Source of the DNA: Gracilaria gracilis
Taxonomy: Eukaryota > Rhodophyta > Florideophyceae > Gracilariales > Gracilariaceae
Reading direction: 5' to 3'
Assembly (NCBI GenBank): GCA_030374805.1
Contig: JARGSG010000195.1
Coordinates: 310,001 to 374,000 of the forward strand
Length of the DNA: 64,000 bases
The notes beneath the pieces were generated by a model that did no database searches, was not told the DNA's origin, and saw only the letters and a list, made by a program, of their open reading frames with translations. The translations under genes were made by a program, and so were the position numbers. Shown one piece after another: positions 1 to 10,553 of this stretch (positions are counted from its first letter, which is position 1; each line of letters opens with the position of its first letter).

Positions 1-2298
1 TGTGCGCTTGAAGGAGCGGATTTGAAATTGGAGGTCGGTGAGGCCGGAGTCGGTCCATTCTGCGGAGGTGTTGTATCTCATGGAGAAGAAAAGAAGATCG
101 GAGTACTTCGTGAAAACGGAAGTGATGGGAGCTGCATCTACCTCGTCACAGCAGCGGCCGAAGAAGGCGCCGATGAAGGGGAAGACCATGTAGAGTGAGC
201 GGTAGTCTATTGTTTCGAGCATACCACGTAGGCCGTCGGAGGTGAAGATACCGTTAAGGGTCTGACCGTTGTCGGAGAAGGAAAAGTCGATGTGAAGTCC
301 TGTGGCTTGGGAGTGCTTTTTGATGGTGGCGAGGATTGTGTTCATGTGTTTGAGGATGAAGGAGCGGACGTAGTTGAAGGAACGACGGGACTTGGAGAAA
401 AAGGGGAATAGTGAAGAGTGATTCTGACTTGAGTGTCTCGATGGCTGCAAGCTTGATGAGCTTGCAGATGCTGAGGTGAAAGTTATGGAGTGGTTCGAAG
501 GGAAAGATATTGTAAGGGGAGAGGAGAAAGGTGATGTTGAGGAGGGGGTAAGATTTGAAGAGAGAGGAGTATTTTTCGAGGGAAAGGGAGTGGAGTGCTT
601 CAACGGCCTTTTTCTTGGTATTTCGGGCGATTCTGGGCTTTCTGGCGAGGAGGGCCTTTTCAGCATCTTGGAGGACGGTAGAGTGTGATTTGCGGGCAGC
701 GAGAGTATGGGTCGGGGATCGAAAAGGGGGGAATAGAATGTGCAGGTGGAAATCGGAACGTGGGACGGTATATCGATGGCATGGATGCTGAGGACGGGTG
801 CCGTGGGAGATGGAGAGAATGTCTTTTGCTTCTGGGATTTCTGCGCAGTAGCTGGGGATGACTAGGTGACAATGGCGGAGCACGCCATTAGCGTCACGGA
901 AGGGGAATCCATTGAGGCCGGAGGAGAGAAGAGGGTCGAGGAGGTTGACGATGGCACGATGGATGAGTTGCATTTTGGTAAAGCGGAAGATGTCGGAAGA
1001 GGTTTGGGGGATGATATTGGGGTCTTGAGAGGGAATGGCGATATTGAAAGTGGTTGGAAGGTATCCGAGAAGGATGAAGTTGTCGGTGATAAATGTGCGA
1101 CGGAACGAGTCTGAAAAGTTGAGGAGGGTGATGTGAAGGGGATAGGAGGTGATGGAAGATGATTTGAGGGAGCTGGGAGACCTGTCGGAGTATATTTGGA
1201 CGAAGCCGATGAAGTAGTCGATACCGGTGTTCTCGGGAGTGTTCCAAATGCAGGGGTAATGAAGGAATGCATGATTGCTTGCTTTCGTGCTGGGACAGCT
1301 TCTCTTCCGAGGAAAGAAGCCGTGGGGTGGGTGAAAGCGGGAGAGCCGGAGGAGGTTGTATGGGGGACGTGGTGGAAGAAGGTGTTGTCGTAGTGTGCGA
1401 GTGCGAGTTGTCGTTTAAGGACTTGAATGGCATTCTTTCGAAAGATGGTGGCTGTGAATAGGTGCTGTGGTTCGTGGAGAGCGGTGGGGGTGAAACCGAT
1501 TTTGGTGACTCGGTGTTGGAAGAGGTTTGTTTGAAGTTTGAGAAACTGGGAGGTGGATGAGACGGCGTTGTGGAAGGCTGAATTGGAGAAGGTCGGGTCT
1601 TCGAGGAGAGAGATGAGATCGTCTGCCTTGCGGTGGCCGAGGTTAGAAGCGATGGAAGAGATGTAGAGGACCATTCGTTCGAGGTGGGGGTTGTTGAGGA
1701 GAGAAAAAGAGGGAGGCGGTGGAGAAGGTGTGGAGGGGGAGAGGGAGCAGACGGGGGTTCCTACGATATGGTAGGCGTCTTGGGTGTGGACGGGGAGGGA
1801 GAGCTGTTGCTGGTGGTAAGAGTCGTCGTCGGCGATGGTGACGTTACCGGAAGGGAGATTGGAGAGAGGAGGTTGGGGTGGTGGGCGGAGTTGGGGTGTG
1901 GACTTGTGACGCTTTGTGTGTGGGGAAAAGTGAGGGACGTTGCCGCCGGGCGAGAGGAAACGCTTTTTGGCGGTGAGACCGTTGGGGCATCTTCTTTGGT
2001 GCCACTTAATGACGGGGATAGTGCAAGCGAGGAAGAAACAGCCTTCAAAGCAGCATTTAGGCATGACGGGGAGCGGTGTGGGGGTGTTGGGGGAGAGGGG
2101 GTACGTAGTGATGGAGAGCGTAATATGGGGCACGAAGGGTGGGATGGAGTGATGGGGGAGGTGGCACGTGATGCGAAGGCATTTTAAAAGTGAGAGAATA
2201 AACGGCCGATATCTGATATAAGAGTTGTTGAATAGATGTGCTGTATCTCTATAGGGAGTTCCTATTCGAGTGGTTTGTTTTTTCGAATCGTATTTCAT
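1..2298 (-). pseudogene. Plavaka-like DNA transposase, frameshifted and cut by window edge
   Basis: The minus strand encodes a transposase of the Plavaka type (CACTA/KDZ-like superfamily). The likely start is the ATG at 2064, which gives MPKCCFEGCFF and then a C-x4-C-x12-H-x3-C arrangement, the N-terminal zinc-finger-like module usual in these proteins. The core then runs in a second frame from about 1380 down to 405, with motifs DYFIGFVQIYSD, DNFILLGYLPTTF and CHLVIPSYCAEIPEAKDIL followed by HPCHRYTVPRSDF. From about 404 it continues in a third frame to the left edge (DNGQTLNGIFTSDGLRGM). So there are two frame changes, one near 1330-1440 and one at the A run near 396-404. Family assignment rests on the LLGYLP and LVIPSY..EIPE..L blocks recalled from Plavaka proteins. 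A functional gene is unlikely unless the indels are assembly errors. Confidence 0.68.
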
Positions 2299-2602
2299 TA
2301 GCAGTTATCTATGTATATATATCCCTATTTGGGGAAACACATCCCTATTTGGCGCCGAGAAATTCTAAGTATGTGCCACGTACACACTTACATTGGGTTC
2401 GGAAACTTGCATGAACGGAAGTAACATGCTAGTTTGTCTTCCATCTAAACCAGCAATGATGGAAATATTCGTGAATGATTCTTTCCACACAAAATAGCAC
2501 AAGTGGAAATGTGGAAATAATTTCGGAAATTAAGCACATCCAACTTTGGATAAATACACCGGTTTTTCGATCATTTTAATTCGGTCATTTTTGACACCAA
2601 AA
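2299..2602. other. AT-rich spacer, no gene seen
   Basis: No coding signal is visible between the Plavaka relic and the gag fragment. The stretch holds a 12-base direct repeat (ATCCCTATTTGG at 2321-2332 and 2341-2352) just upstream of the transposase start. It could be the remaining element end, but no matching inverted end is inside the window. Confidence 0.5.
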
Positions 2603-2920
2603 CTAGCATTCCGATAACACCGATAGACGGCTTCTTTCCATGACGGAGAGGGTCGCCGAGCCCCTGGCCATAACGGGCGAACCCATTATAGTCCACTTTA
2701 TGGGGTTTCGCCAGGTAATAACGTACCTGCGAACGGATCGCTTATCGACATTGTCGGCAAAGAGCGATTTCAACCTACTAAAGAAACTACCACATTGGGT
2801 GGCCAGATTCCAAAGGCCCAACGAGAATTCAATTTCGGTTTGGCTAGAGCGTTGACAATTTTTCGGCACCTCAGCGTAGCCTGCTTGGATAACCTCGTCG
2901 GTCGCGTAAGTTTCCAACAT
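2603..2920 (-). pseudogene. Retroelement gag, 3' fragment (partner at 23458-24615)
   Basis: Reading leftwards on the minus strand, this piece encodes MLETYATDEVIQAGYAEVP and then SQTEIEFSLGLWNLATQCG. This is the later part of a retroelement capsid (Gag) domain. The same motif order (SYATNDASQSA, GEVETDYSVRLNNAFHHCGKF) occurs in the gag of the 11-kb element at 37661-38983, so the two are related families. Upstream it is cut at 2920 by the LTR of a plus-strand Ty3 element. The 5' half of the same gag lies on the far side of that element, ending at 23458. Removing the element with its AACAT duplication makes the reading frame continuous across the junction (..EEETEMLETYATDE..). Downstream of the capsid no pol is present. 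Confidence 0.72.
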
Positions 2921-3245
2921 GAAATTAACCACTTCTGGGTACTATAGCGCATTATCCTAGAGCCGCAAGATTGAGGGAACGACCGCTGTCATATCGACAG
3001 CGTACCGTTTCAGCTCAAATCGGGATGGCAGAGCGCCCGGTTTCCGCAGCGCTTGTGCACTCTAGACGAGCGTCGAGCGCGATGAACGACCAGAGCGTCG
3101 CCGGCGCGGGGATTTAAAAGGGCAAAGAGCGAGGCTCCAAACAATAAAGGCAGACACACAGCCGCATTCAGCGCTTTCGTGGTTCCGTTGCCGTTTGATC
3201 ATGTTTCTTGCCTCTAGCTCCCCGTAGGTCGCCACGGACATTTCT
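2921..3245 (+). repeat. 5' LTR of the Ty3 element
   Basis: Aligns along its full length with 23132-23452. Shared landmarks are GCATTATCCTAGAGCCGC, AACGACCGCTGTCATATCG, CCAGAGCGTCGCCGGCGCGG followed by GATTTAAAAGGGC (a TATA-like box), CAAACAATAAAGGCAG (a possible polyadenylation signal) and TTCTTGCCT.TAGCTCCCCG. The copies differ by scattered substitutions and small indels, so the insertion is not recent. Confidence 0.85.
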
Positions 3246-3253
3246 GGATCCAT

Positions 3254-4354
3254 TTGACTACCGTGGGTGCTAAGCAAGATATTCCAATTCATACAAGAAG
3301 CCATGGCAATGGCGCAGCAGATGAAGGCCAAAAGGTTCCAAAGACGATCGTGGACACCTTGCAAGCACCCCGTCTCCTTGACATTGACCGGAAGGATTTC
3401 GTTAAATTCAAACACAAACGCAGTGAGTATGAACGGTTAGTGAAGGAGAAGAACGAGCAACCCGGAGTGAATATCATACCCACCTCGTTGCGTAGCTGTT
3501 GTAGCGATGCTGTGCTGCAAATGATGATCATTTTGCAGCTTTTTCCCGCAGGCAATATAGAAGCCATCACGGACGACCAGCTAAGGGCATGTATTGAAAC
3601 CCATACTGTGGTCAAGCCGGAAGAATACAATCTTGCGATAATTGAGCGTAAATTGGTTGATATCAAGATGCCTGACGGGGACGACATGACTCTGGAGTAC
3701 AAAATGAGGCGCTTAAGAATTTTGTACCTTAAAGCCTTACAGAATGTTGGGTGTCTGAACTTTGTGACTGACAAAGGACGTCTGGCGGTGCAGCACGTAT
3801 TCAAACATGTCAAGAAGAAACGTTTGCGAACGCAGATAATGTTGATCTGGAGACTCAAGAATGGGAAAGGCGTTCGTAATGACTACGGAGTTTTCTTCCG
3901 AGCTCCTGTCAAGAAAGCGCGAGCAATCGACACGCAAGATGCGGCAGTCTCGCTGCGCGATGCTGAGATCTCGTCGGACCCAGAAGAGCCTAAAAGGCGC
4001 AAGCGCGCCCCGGCTAGGTCTGGGAAACCGAAGAGCGGCTACAAGCGTTCCGAAGGAGACAGTCCTTCGTCGAAGAAGAAGCGTAGGTTTTGCCTCAACC
4101 CAGAGTGTGAGAAGGACCACCTTGTGAAGGACTGCTCAAAGACGAGTGCGGAGTACCGTAAGAAGCTCCTGGTGGACTATCGTGAACAAAGGGATCGTAA
4201 ACGCCGTTTCAAAGATACAAAGGGTGGAAAAGGAAGCATGTCTGGTATTAATCCTAGCAATGAAACAGACAACTCGGCACTTTTTTTCTGTCATTGTGCA
4301 ACGGCGCAGTGGAAACGTATGTTTTGGCTGCCCAGAGTTCCGACACCACAGTGA
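3254..4354 (+). pseudogene. gag of the Ty3/Gypsy chromovirus
   Basis: An open frame of about 366 codons begins right after the 5' LTR without an in-frame ATG near its beginning, so the true start is unclear. The N-terminal half is helical in character. It is followed by a lysine/arginine-rich segment (about residues 215-280) and one zinc knuckle, CLNPECEKDHLVKDC (C-x4-C-x3-H-x4-C). The nucleocapsid-like region is followed in another frame by the protease. It provides the capsid/RNA-binding protein of the element in the family. The rest of the element is defective, so it is scored as a relic. Confidence 0.75.
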
Positions 4355-4505
4355 TCCCGCCACGGGTAATAGCGGAGATGATGAGGAGTGATCCAACTGT
4401 GAAAGTGGAGCCACTTAGGACAGCACGTTTCTGCAATAGTGAAAACAGGGAAGGTCCGCCAATCGTATCCCAGTGCGCAACCTTGGTGGACAGGTTTGGT
4501 ACGAA
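4294..4505 (+). pseudogene. Retroviral-type protease, N-terminal fragment
   Basis: In the frame overlapping the gag end, the sequence reads AVETYVLAAQSSDTTVIPPR followed by a hydrophobic stretch. The expected D-S/T-G is here SSD, as in chromovirus proteases where the motif drifts. Coding resemblance stops at about 4505. The matching C-terminal half (SKVSIDIL, then RNVPCIVSEQETSF and VLESLGLNNTELLAAACD) resumes at about 19586. The protein is therefore interrupted by the 15-kb block. Confidence 0.6.
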
Positions 4506-4512
4506 GTAAGGC

Positions 4513-5733
4513 CTATCAATGGACGAAATTAGATCTTAATTTTTTGCGCGCATTAATGCCAAAATACAACCCAAGTATGGTCGCATTTGTGCCTTATAAC
4601 GCAGGCCGAATAAAGGCCCAGTAGGGAAGGACGCATGCAGTTCAAAATTGTACCTAAGATAGATCGCAATTTCATGGCCTTTTTTGGACAATACGAGGTC
4701 GAAGGTGCCCGTCAAAGTATCTGCTTCACTTCCATAAGTAGTCTCTATATGGTCAAGGCTCAAACCAGAAGCAGGCGAAACCTGTTCAGAACGAGAACGA
4801 CTTTACTGATGCATTTGGGACAATATGTGGGCACTCATTATCCCTCTCCTTGGGACGACATTGGCACCTTTCACCGCCAATACATAGCCCTATAACCGTG
4901 GAAAGCTGTCCCTATGCTAGACAGTATGTGTTCATAACTTTACCATCAGGGTACTCCGACAATCTCTAATAGGCGCTAAAGCAGTCAATTTTGTAATATA
5001 TAATAGGAGTTGTAGCTGCTCTGAACGTTCTCATGAACTACATTATCCATACTCCATTTCGTTTACTAAGTACTTGCTGTTGCAAGCAACAGTGAATGAA
5101 GTTCTAAACATGAGATTTGAAATTGTACATGACAACACGGAAAATGATACATGCACGTATAATAGAGAAGGGGGAAAGAAGGGTCCATCTTTTCGCGTCT
5201 TATGATTGCATTTCATCCTAAGGAATTAGGGAGGTTCAGAATCGTACCAATGCAAGAGTGATGTGGAGAAAGAAGTTGGGTCAGTGTTCCATTTCCTTCA
5301 TTTCATGGCGTTGTAGAAGCAGGATACTTACGTTCTGGATGGAATGCAAAAGGAAAGATCTGCGTTGTGGTTGAATACGACTATGGGACTCCGATTGGGT
5401 GGCAACTGAATATCTGGACAGTTTGAACAGCACGAGCAGGTTTGGCATACCCTTTAAATGTGAAGAGGTTGACATCCGGAGCTTGAGCCAATGCTTTCGT
5501 GCCACTTTCTTCGTCTTTGCTGATCAAATAATGACACGTTTGAAGTTAGTTACTTGCCATCCGACCCACCGCAGATGTCAATGCAAAAATAACTCAGGCT
5601 TACCATTCAGAAGGAACGAAAGTACGAAGGGCGTGCCGCTCAGGTTACATCTCTAGAACTTCAACGCATGGCAGAACGTCGGTGTGGTTCACATCACCTT
5701 TCCACTTCTTCAGAACCACTGTCCGTCTCTTCT
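4513..5733. other. No gene recognised; left flank of the inserted block
   Basis: Only short open frames without recognisable motifs are present. The sequence is fairly AT-rich and shows no tandem repeat. The part from about 5280 lies downstream of the minus-strand gene ending at 5734. Confidence 0.5.
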
Positions 5734-6948
5734 TCATCTGATTGTGGAATCTCGAGCAGCGGTTTCACGTACTTCATTGAACGAGAACCCCTTGCGAAGT
5801 TTCTTCTTCGCGGGAACATGGCGGTATTTCTGCTGACGACCAGGCAAGGGCAGTATTTCATCACTTTCATATTCATGATGTTGAGAATCTGCCAATTCTT
5901 TACTCGCTCTGCGCTTTCCTGAAGTGTTCTTTCCACCGGTACGTCTTTGATTGCGTGGGCGTGGATGCCTATCCATTTTACGGTCTCCTTGGGCACGTCG
6001 TGATGCTGAACCTACTTGTTCATCTTCACGGTTCCTCTCAGCGGCCCTAATCGACAATGACTCGCTACTGACACCCTGTACACGGCCGATGGTCACCCCC
6101 TGTTGTTCATTGTTTCTTACTGCTGTTGCAATGCTTGTCTCACTCATGATTTTCATTGCTTCATGTTGGGGAGACCCCTTCGTAGTATGACTCTGGGTCC
6201 CGTCATTGGTTGCTCTGTTATTGTTGGTTGCATATGCTCGACTGCCCTGCACCACGTCCCTGACACTGTCCGTTCTGTTTGCTTCGGATGCACATGCTCT
6301 CCTTCTCTGTCTCTGAGTTGGAATACATTCCACCCTGCTTTCATTAGATGCATCAACTGGATCAGGTTGCCTACCTGGAGCAACCTGATGAGTTTGTACC
6401 GAAGCTCGCTTACCCCGCTTGTTTGCCTCCACCAAAGACTTCTTGTCTCTCTGCATTGATTCTTTTATGAACTCTGTAACGATCCAGTAGTTCTGGGCCG
6501 CGGCAAGAACGGGAAACCTACCCACAATCCTTCGTTTCAACTGCATCAACTGAGATCCGTACTCAATCTTCACCGATGTGTACGTCCTTTCACCGCGCTT
6601 CAGTCCGATGTCCTGATACAGGAATGATCTAATGTTATCTTTCACTGCATTAGCCAGCTCCATGTACACCGGGTAGTCGTCACAAAGATTTGTATCCTCT
6701 GATGTAGCCATAAGCTTCTCTCGATACATGCGGTTGAATACCATTCTCGCCGAAATGGCGGAACCTGTGGGAAACCCAGGCTTGTCGGAAGCCTTCTGCT
6801 TTCTCTTGTACAAAGCTGTTGGGATTGCGGTAATGTTTGCCTGGAGAGGTCTTTGAATAGAGCTGTCATTGAGGGCAGAGCGTTGCTGAAGCGCTGAGGT
6901 ATTAGACTGGGAGTCCGCGGTAACTGGGTGCACTCGAGAACCCATCAT
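5734..6948 (-). CDS. Basic, largely disordered protein beside the TNP2 transposase
   Basis: An uninterrupted frame of 404 residues starts with ATG at 6948. Residues about 60-175 look folded and helical (RMVFNRMYREKLMATSEDTN.. and RRIVGRFPVLAAAQNYWIVT). The remainder is rich in R, K, S, N and Q, with RKMDRHPRPRNQRRTGGKN, a likely nuclear-localisation or nucleic-acid-binding tail. I do not recognise the family. It is transcribed divergently from the transposase 510 bases away, the usual position of a second, DNA-binding protein in multi-gene DNA transposons (inference). The intact frame over 1.2 kb in a region full of relics suggests selection until recently. Confidence 0.6.
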   Translation of the reverse strand: MMGSRVHPVTADSQSNTSALQQRSALNDSSIQRPLQANITAIPTALYKRKQKASDKPGFPTGSAISARMVFNRMYREKLMATSEDTNLCDDYPVYMELANAVKDNIRSFLYQDIGLKRGERTYTSVKIEYGSQLMQLKRRIVGRFPVLAAAQNYWIVTEFIKESMQRDKKSLVEANKRGKRASVQTHQVAPGRQPDPVDASNESRVECIPTQRQRRRACASEANRTDSVRDVVQGSRAYATNNNRATNDGTQSHTTKGSPQHEAMKIMSETSIATAVRNNEQQGVTIGRVQGVSSESLSIRAAERNREDEQVGSASRRAQGDRKMDRHPRPRNQRRTGGKNTSGKRRASKELADSQHHEYESDEILPLPGRQQKYRHVPAKKKLRKGFSFNEVRETAARDSTIR

Positions 6949-7457
6949 GCAGAAGATTCCGTTCTGGTCGCATAGTTTGCATCCATATGGTTAGCAATCA
7001 TACAAAACTACGTCACTGGAACAGACCAAGAACGTATAGCTATGCACTTACCAGTCGTGGTGGAGAGAGAAGCGTCGCAATGCTGTGGGAGGTGAAAGAA
7101 AGCGAGCAAGAGTCCACTTCTTCCTATGGATACTTTCGAAGAGCAGAAAAATGAACCGAGTGCTCCAAGAACGGAGCATGGGGAGGAGAACATTTCTAAG
7201 TACTCTGACATTGCGGAGTAGAACCTCGAAACGAAAGGAAGGTTAGCGGTATTTTTGAAAGGAAAGAACCCTGTAGAAGTGAATAGGATCACTGATCTTA
7301 TGATTTTGCACTTCTAAATCAAATTGTTGAAAAAGCAGGTCAATGTTTGCCATACATATCTCCCTTTTCAGCTTAGTCTTCGTGAAAACGCCAGTTGAGT
7401 CTCCTATTCTATCCTGTTGGTGTCAGTTCTCTATCCATAATCTCAGTGACAATTCTA
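6949..7457. promoter_or_regulatory. Divergent spacer between two element genes
   Basis: About 510 bases separate the divergent starts at 6948 (-) and 7458 (+), so both promoters must lie here. No TATA box or repeat stands out. The transposase frame stays open back to 7395 but without an ATG, hence the start chosen at 7458. Confidence 0.4.
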
Positions 7458-10400
7458 ATGAGTAGTCGCAGGAAACGATGGGAGCGTCCGGATTTATTCA
7501 TAGGAAATCGTTTGGTATTAGACGATGAAGACGATCACGTAAATACCGTTGAAAATGAAATCGGGTCATCCCCTCAAAGAAGAAGAAGATGCAGATGGGA
7601 AATCCCTCAGACGTATTCGTTCCCACATCCCCCAGGCAATTCTGTCATACATCCTCAACCAGAAAGAGATATAGATACAGTACAGCCAAATATGATCGAT
7701 ATTACATTTCACGTAGATTGCGGGAATAACATTGATAATCGAGATGACACTGCGGCCCATGATGGAATCTTTGGGGAAGATCTGTGTATAACAGATGAAA
7801 ATGTAGAACAGTTAACAATTGGAGAAGGCCAGACAGCTGAAGCAGGTATAGAAATCCATCCAAGCTCAAACGAAGTTGGTATCGAAAGCCCCTCATCGCA
7901 AGGATCAAGCACTAGTCATGAGTCGATAAACAGGTACACTTCAACACCAACATCCACTCGTTCTTCAGATAATGACGTGGTTGTTTACGAATCCACTGCT
8001 GCTTCTCAAGAGTACAAAAGACTCTCCGCATTTCTATATACTGCTGAAATATCAAACATATCTCAAAGGACAATTGAAAGGCTTTTAACATCAGAGCCGA
8101 TAAGATCCAAAGTTTCTTATCGAAGCCTGCTGTCATTTGCTCAAAAGACGTCTTTGCTGCATAAGTCTTTCGTCACAATGTGCCCACAAGGGCACTGTGC
8201 TTCTGCTGGAAAGTTGAGAAGTATTCTCCAATGTCCTATATGCCAGAAACCAATTAAAGGTGCAGGGAGCTCGAAGTTCTGGTTTTTGAAAACCTCAACG
8301 GCAATTTCGGCATTATGTAGGAGAAAAGAATCATACTCCGAAATCATTAAAGGGCTTAAAAGAGCTCGTGACGCTTGTTCTGGTCTTGAAAACGATAAGG
8401 AAAGTCATGATTACTTCAACGGAAAGCTCTTTCAAAGATTGCATGGGCCTCAAATCTCTGGGTGGGACGAAAGTAAGGAAACGATACCTGTCTTTGTCTC
8501 CTTATCAACTGACGGCTTCGAATGCGCGAAGACGAGGAAAGGCGACCCAATTACAGCATGGCCTGTTGTTGGTAATGTACTTAACTTCAATTTGAAGCAG
8601 AGGTCGCGGGCAAGTAATTCCATTTTGTTCGCTGTCATACCGGGAACCCATCACTCTGAATATTTCGATACGTTCATGTATGACTTTGTCCAAGATCTCC
8701 GAGCGTTACAAAACGGAATGGAGATCATTTGTTTTGACAATCGACCCCGAACGCTTAAAGTTCATGTACTCTTCTTCACGTCTGATTGGCCAGCAGGTTC
8801 AAAAGTTCTTGGCTTCGTTGGACACACGGGTAGACTCTTCTGCAGACTCTGTCACAAAGAAAAGGTATACGTACGAAACCTGAAGTGCTCGTGTGTGATA
8901 TCAGATACGCCATTAAGCCTACAACAAAACTTGATTCAGGGACGACACTCGTACCGAGTGGGTGACATCATAAATTATGAATGCCCTCAGCCTCGTACAA
9001 CGAAGGAAATTAAAGCAACCTGGAAAAAACTGGAGGATTCTTGTTGCACTGCAGCTGATAAGAAGAGCATTTCCAAGAAGACAGGCATAAAGAGAGGTTC
9101 CTGTCTAAGATCATTGTCACTTGATTTCAAATATTCGTTTCCGTATGATGTTATGCACTTGGTCCTTCTGGGATGGACCAAACAATTACTGAAACTTTTA
9201 GTTGGCGGCCACGCCCGACACGAAAGGCTCGCCTCACTGTCCAAATACTGTATTTCTTCTTCGATTCTGAGAAATATCGACCAAGACTTGGCGGCAGCTT
9301 CTCCCGGAATACCCACTTCTTGGGGTCGTTCACCCTTACCTCTCCGTGACCTGAACCGATTCAAAGCAGAAGACCTCAAAAGACACGCAGAGTTGTATAC
9401 GATGCCTTATTTTCACACATATCATCCAGAGTTCGACACACTTCGGATATGGAAACTTACATCAAGTTTGGTCACAATATGTTTCGGATTCAAATGCTCG
9501 CCAGATGTCGTCAATGAATTGAGAAAAATTGTTGAAGAGTTATACACAAGGTTTGTAGCACAATTTTGTATGTCCCAAGAAGACTCTTACTGCCTGACCC
9601 CAACAACGCATGCAATACTACATCTGCCAGAGTTGTTGAGTGAATGTGGCCCACTTCCGATCACTTCACAATTTCTCGTTGAGCGACTTCTTGGAGAGAT
9701 TGGCAGGAGAGTGCAGTCTAAGTCAAACTTACCCTCACATCTTTTTCACAAGAATCACAAGTTATTGGCGATCCGCATCATGAATGATGGAATGGCACCT
9801 CAGAATGAGTTTGAGAGGGATCTTTATCTTTCTTCCCCTACTGCACCCAGTTCTTTGTTGAATAACGAGAGCTTGTTTTCAAACCCACTAGAACGAAGAT
9901 ACGCCCGTGTTCATGGAGAAGGAAAGAATATGGTGCTTTCAAGACGTGTGCAAACCTATCTCCAAGGTTACATCTGTGAAAACTTAGATCACTCGGCATA
10001 TCCGTACGAAGTCAAAGCCACTAAGCAATTTCATCTGTGTTCTGTCTTCAACGAGAGCAATGAATTCAGCATTGAAACAAAAGAATGGTTTGATAGAAGA
10101 ACCCATAACAATAGCCATGCTCGACAGAAATACTACATTGCGGCAGAGTTCATCACTGTAGAAGAAGCCCATAACTCAGGAAGAGAATCCTTGGAGCTCA
10201 GCCAAAGTCGATCCGCTCCCAACCTGAAGAAGGATTTGTACTATGGAAACGTGAAAAAAATAGTTGAGGTGTGTGTGCAAACATCGATGAGAGACGAGCC
10301 ATTCTATGTCATATTTGCTGAAGTTCAATGGCAGTACGGACTCATTCATAATAAGGAGCTTGATCTCGTCTACTCGGAGGGAGCTGGACGAAGAAGAACA

Positions 10401-10553
10401 ACTTACGAACCCATCCATTGTATCCAACGCGTCGTAGGTTACTTGGACACAAGAGGTCGCCGTTACATACTTGATAAGAAGAGAGGTTCAACGATCACAT
10501 GTGGTCTAGCAACGCTCCGGGGAGTAGGAAGTGAAGATGTAATTCGCTCTTGA
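7458..10553 (+). CDS. TNP2-like (CACTA/EnSpm superfamily) transposase
   Basis: A single open frame of about 1031 residues from the ATG at 7458 (MSSRRKRWERPD). The N-terminal 200 residues are acidic and disordered. A cysteine cluster follows (MCPQGHC, LQCPICQKP, about residues 240-265), then the catalytic core: STDGFECAK near 351 (first Asp), FTSDWPAGSKVLGFVGHTG leading into RLFCRLCHKEK, FPYDVMHLVLLGWTK near 561 (second Asp region), and FLVERLLGEIGRR near 741 (Glu region). The order D..(GH..C..C)..PYDxMH..ERxxGxxxR is that of Transposase family tnp2. The C-terminal 250 residues are unassigned. It would cut and paste the element that carries it. The frame is intact and all expected acidic residues are visible, so it may have been active recently, in contrast to the broken Ty3 host element. 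Confidence 0.8.
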   Translation: MSSRRKRWERPDLFIGNRLVLDDEDDHVNTVENEIGSSPQRRRRCRWEIPQTYSFPHPPGNSVIHPQPERDIDTVQPNMIDITFHVDCGNNIDNRDDTAAHDGIFGEDLCITDENVEQLTIGEGQTAEAGIEIHPSSNEVGIESPSSQGSSTSHESINRYTSTPTSTRSSDNDVVVYESTAASQEYKRLSAFLYTAEISNISQRTIERLLTSEPIRSKVSYRSLLSFAQKTSLLHKSFVTMCPQGHCASAGKLRSILQCPICQKPIKGAGSSKFWFLKTSTAISALCRRKESYSEIIKGLKRARDACSGLENDKESHDYFNGKLFQRLHGPQISGWDESKETIPVFVSLSTDGFECAKTRKGDPITAWPVVGNVLNFNLKQRSRASNSILFAVIPGTHHSEYFDTFMYDFVQDLRALQNGMEIICFDNRPRTLKVHVLFFTSDWPAGSKVLGFVGHTGRLFCRLCHKEKVYVRNLKCSCVISDTPLSLQQNLIQGRHSYRVGDIINYECPQPRTTKEIKATWKKLEDSCCTAADKKSISKKTGIKRGSCLRSLSLDFKYSFPYDVMHLVLLGWTKQLLKLLVGGHARHERLASLSKYCISSSILRNIDQDLAAASPGIPTSWGRSPLPLRDLNRFKAEDLKRHAELYTMPYFHTYHPEFDTLRIWKLTSSLVTICFGFKCSPDVVNELRKIVEELYTRFVAQFCMSQEDSYCLTPTTHAILHLPELLSECGPLPITSQFLVERLLGEIGRRVQSKSNLPSHLFHKNHKLLAIRIMNDGMAPQNEFERDLYLSSPTAPSSLLNNESLFSNPLERRYARVHGEGKNMVLSRRVQTYLQGYICENLDHSAYPYEVKATKQFHLCSVFNESNEFSIETKEWFDRRTHNNSHARQKYYIAAEFITVEEAHNSGRESLELSQSRSAPNLKKDLYYGNVKKIVEVCVQTSMRDEPFYVIFAEVQWQYGLIHNKELDLVYSEGAGRRRTTYEPIHCIQRVVGYLDTRGRRYILDKKRGSTITCGLATLRGVGSEDVIRS

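Noticed and set aside
862..2187. Plus-strand Gly/Val/Glu-rich frames opposite the Plavaka relic (for example 1633-2187)
   Set aside because: Mirror images of the Pro/Ser-rich minus-strand coding; no motif.
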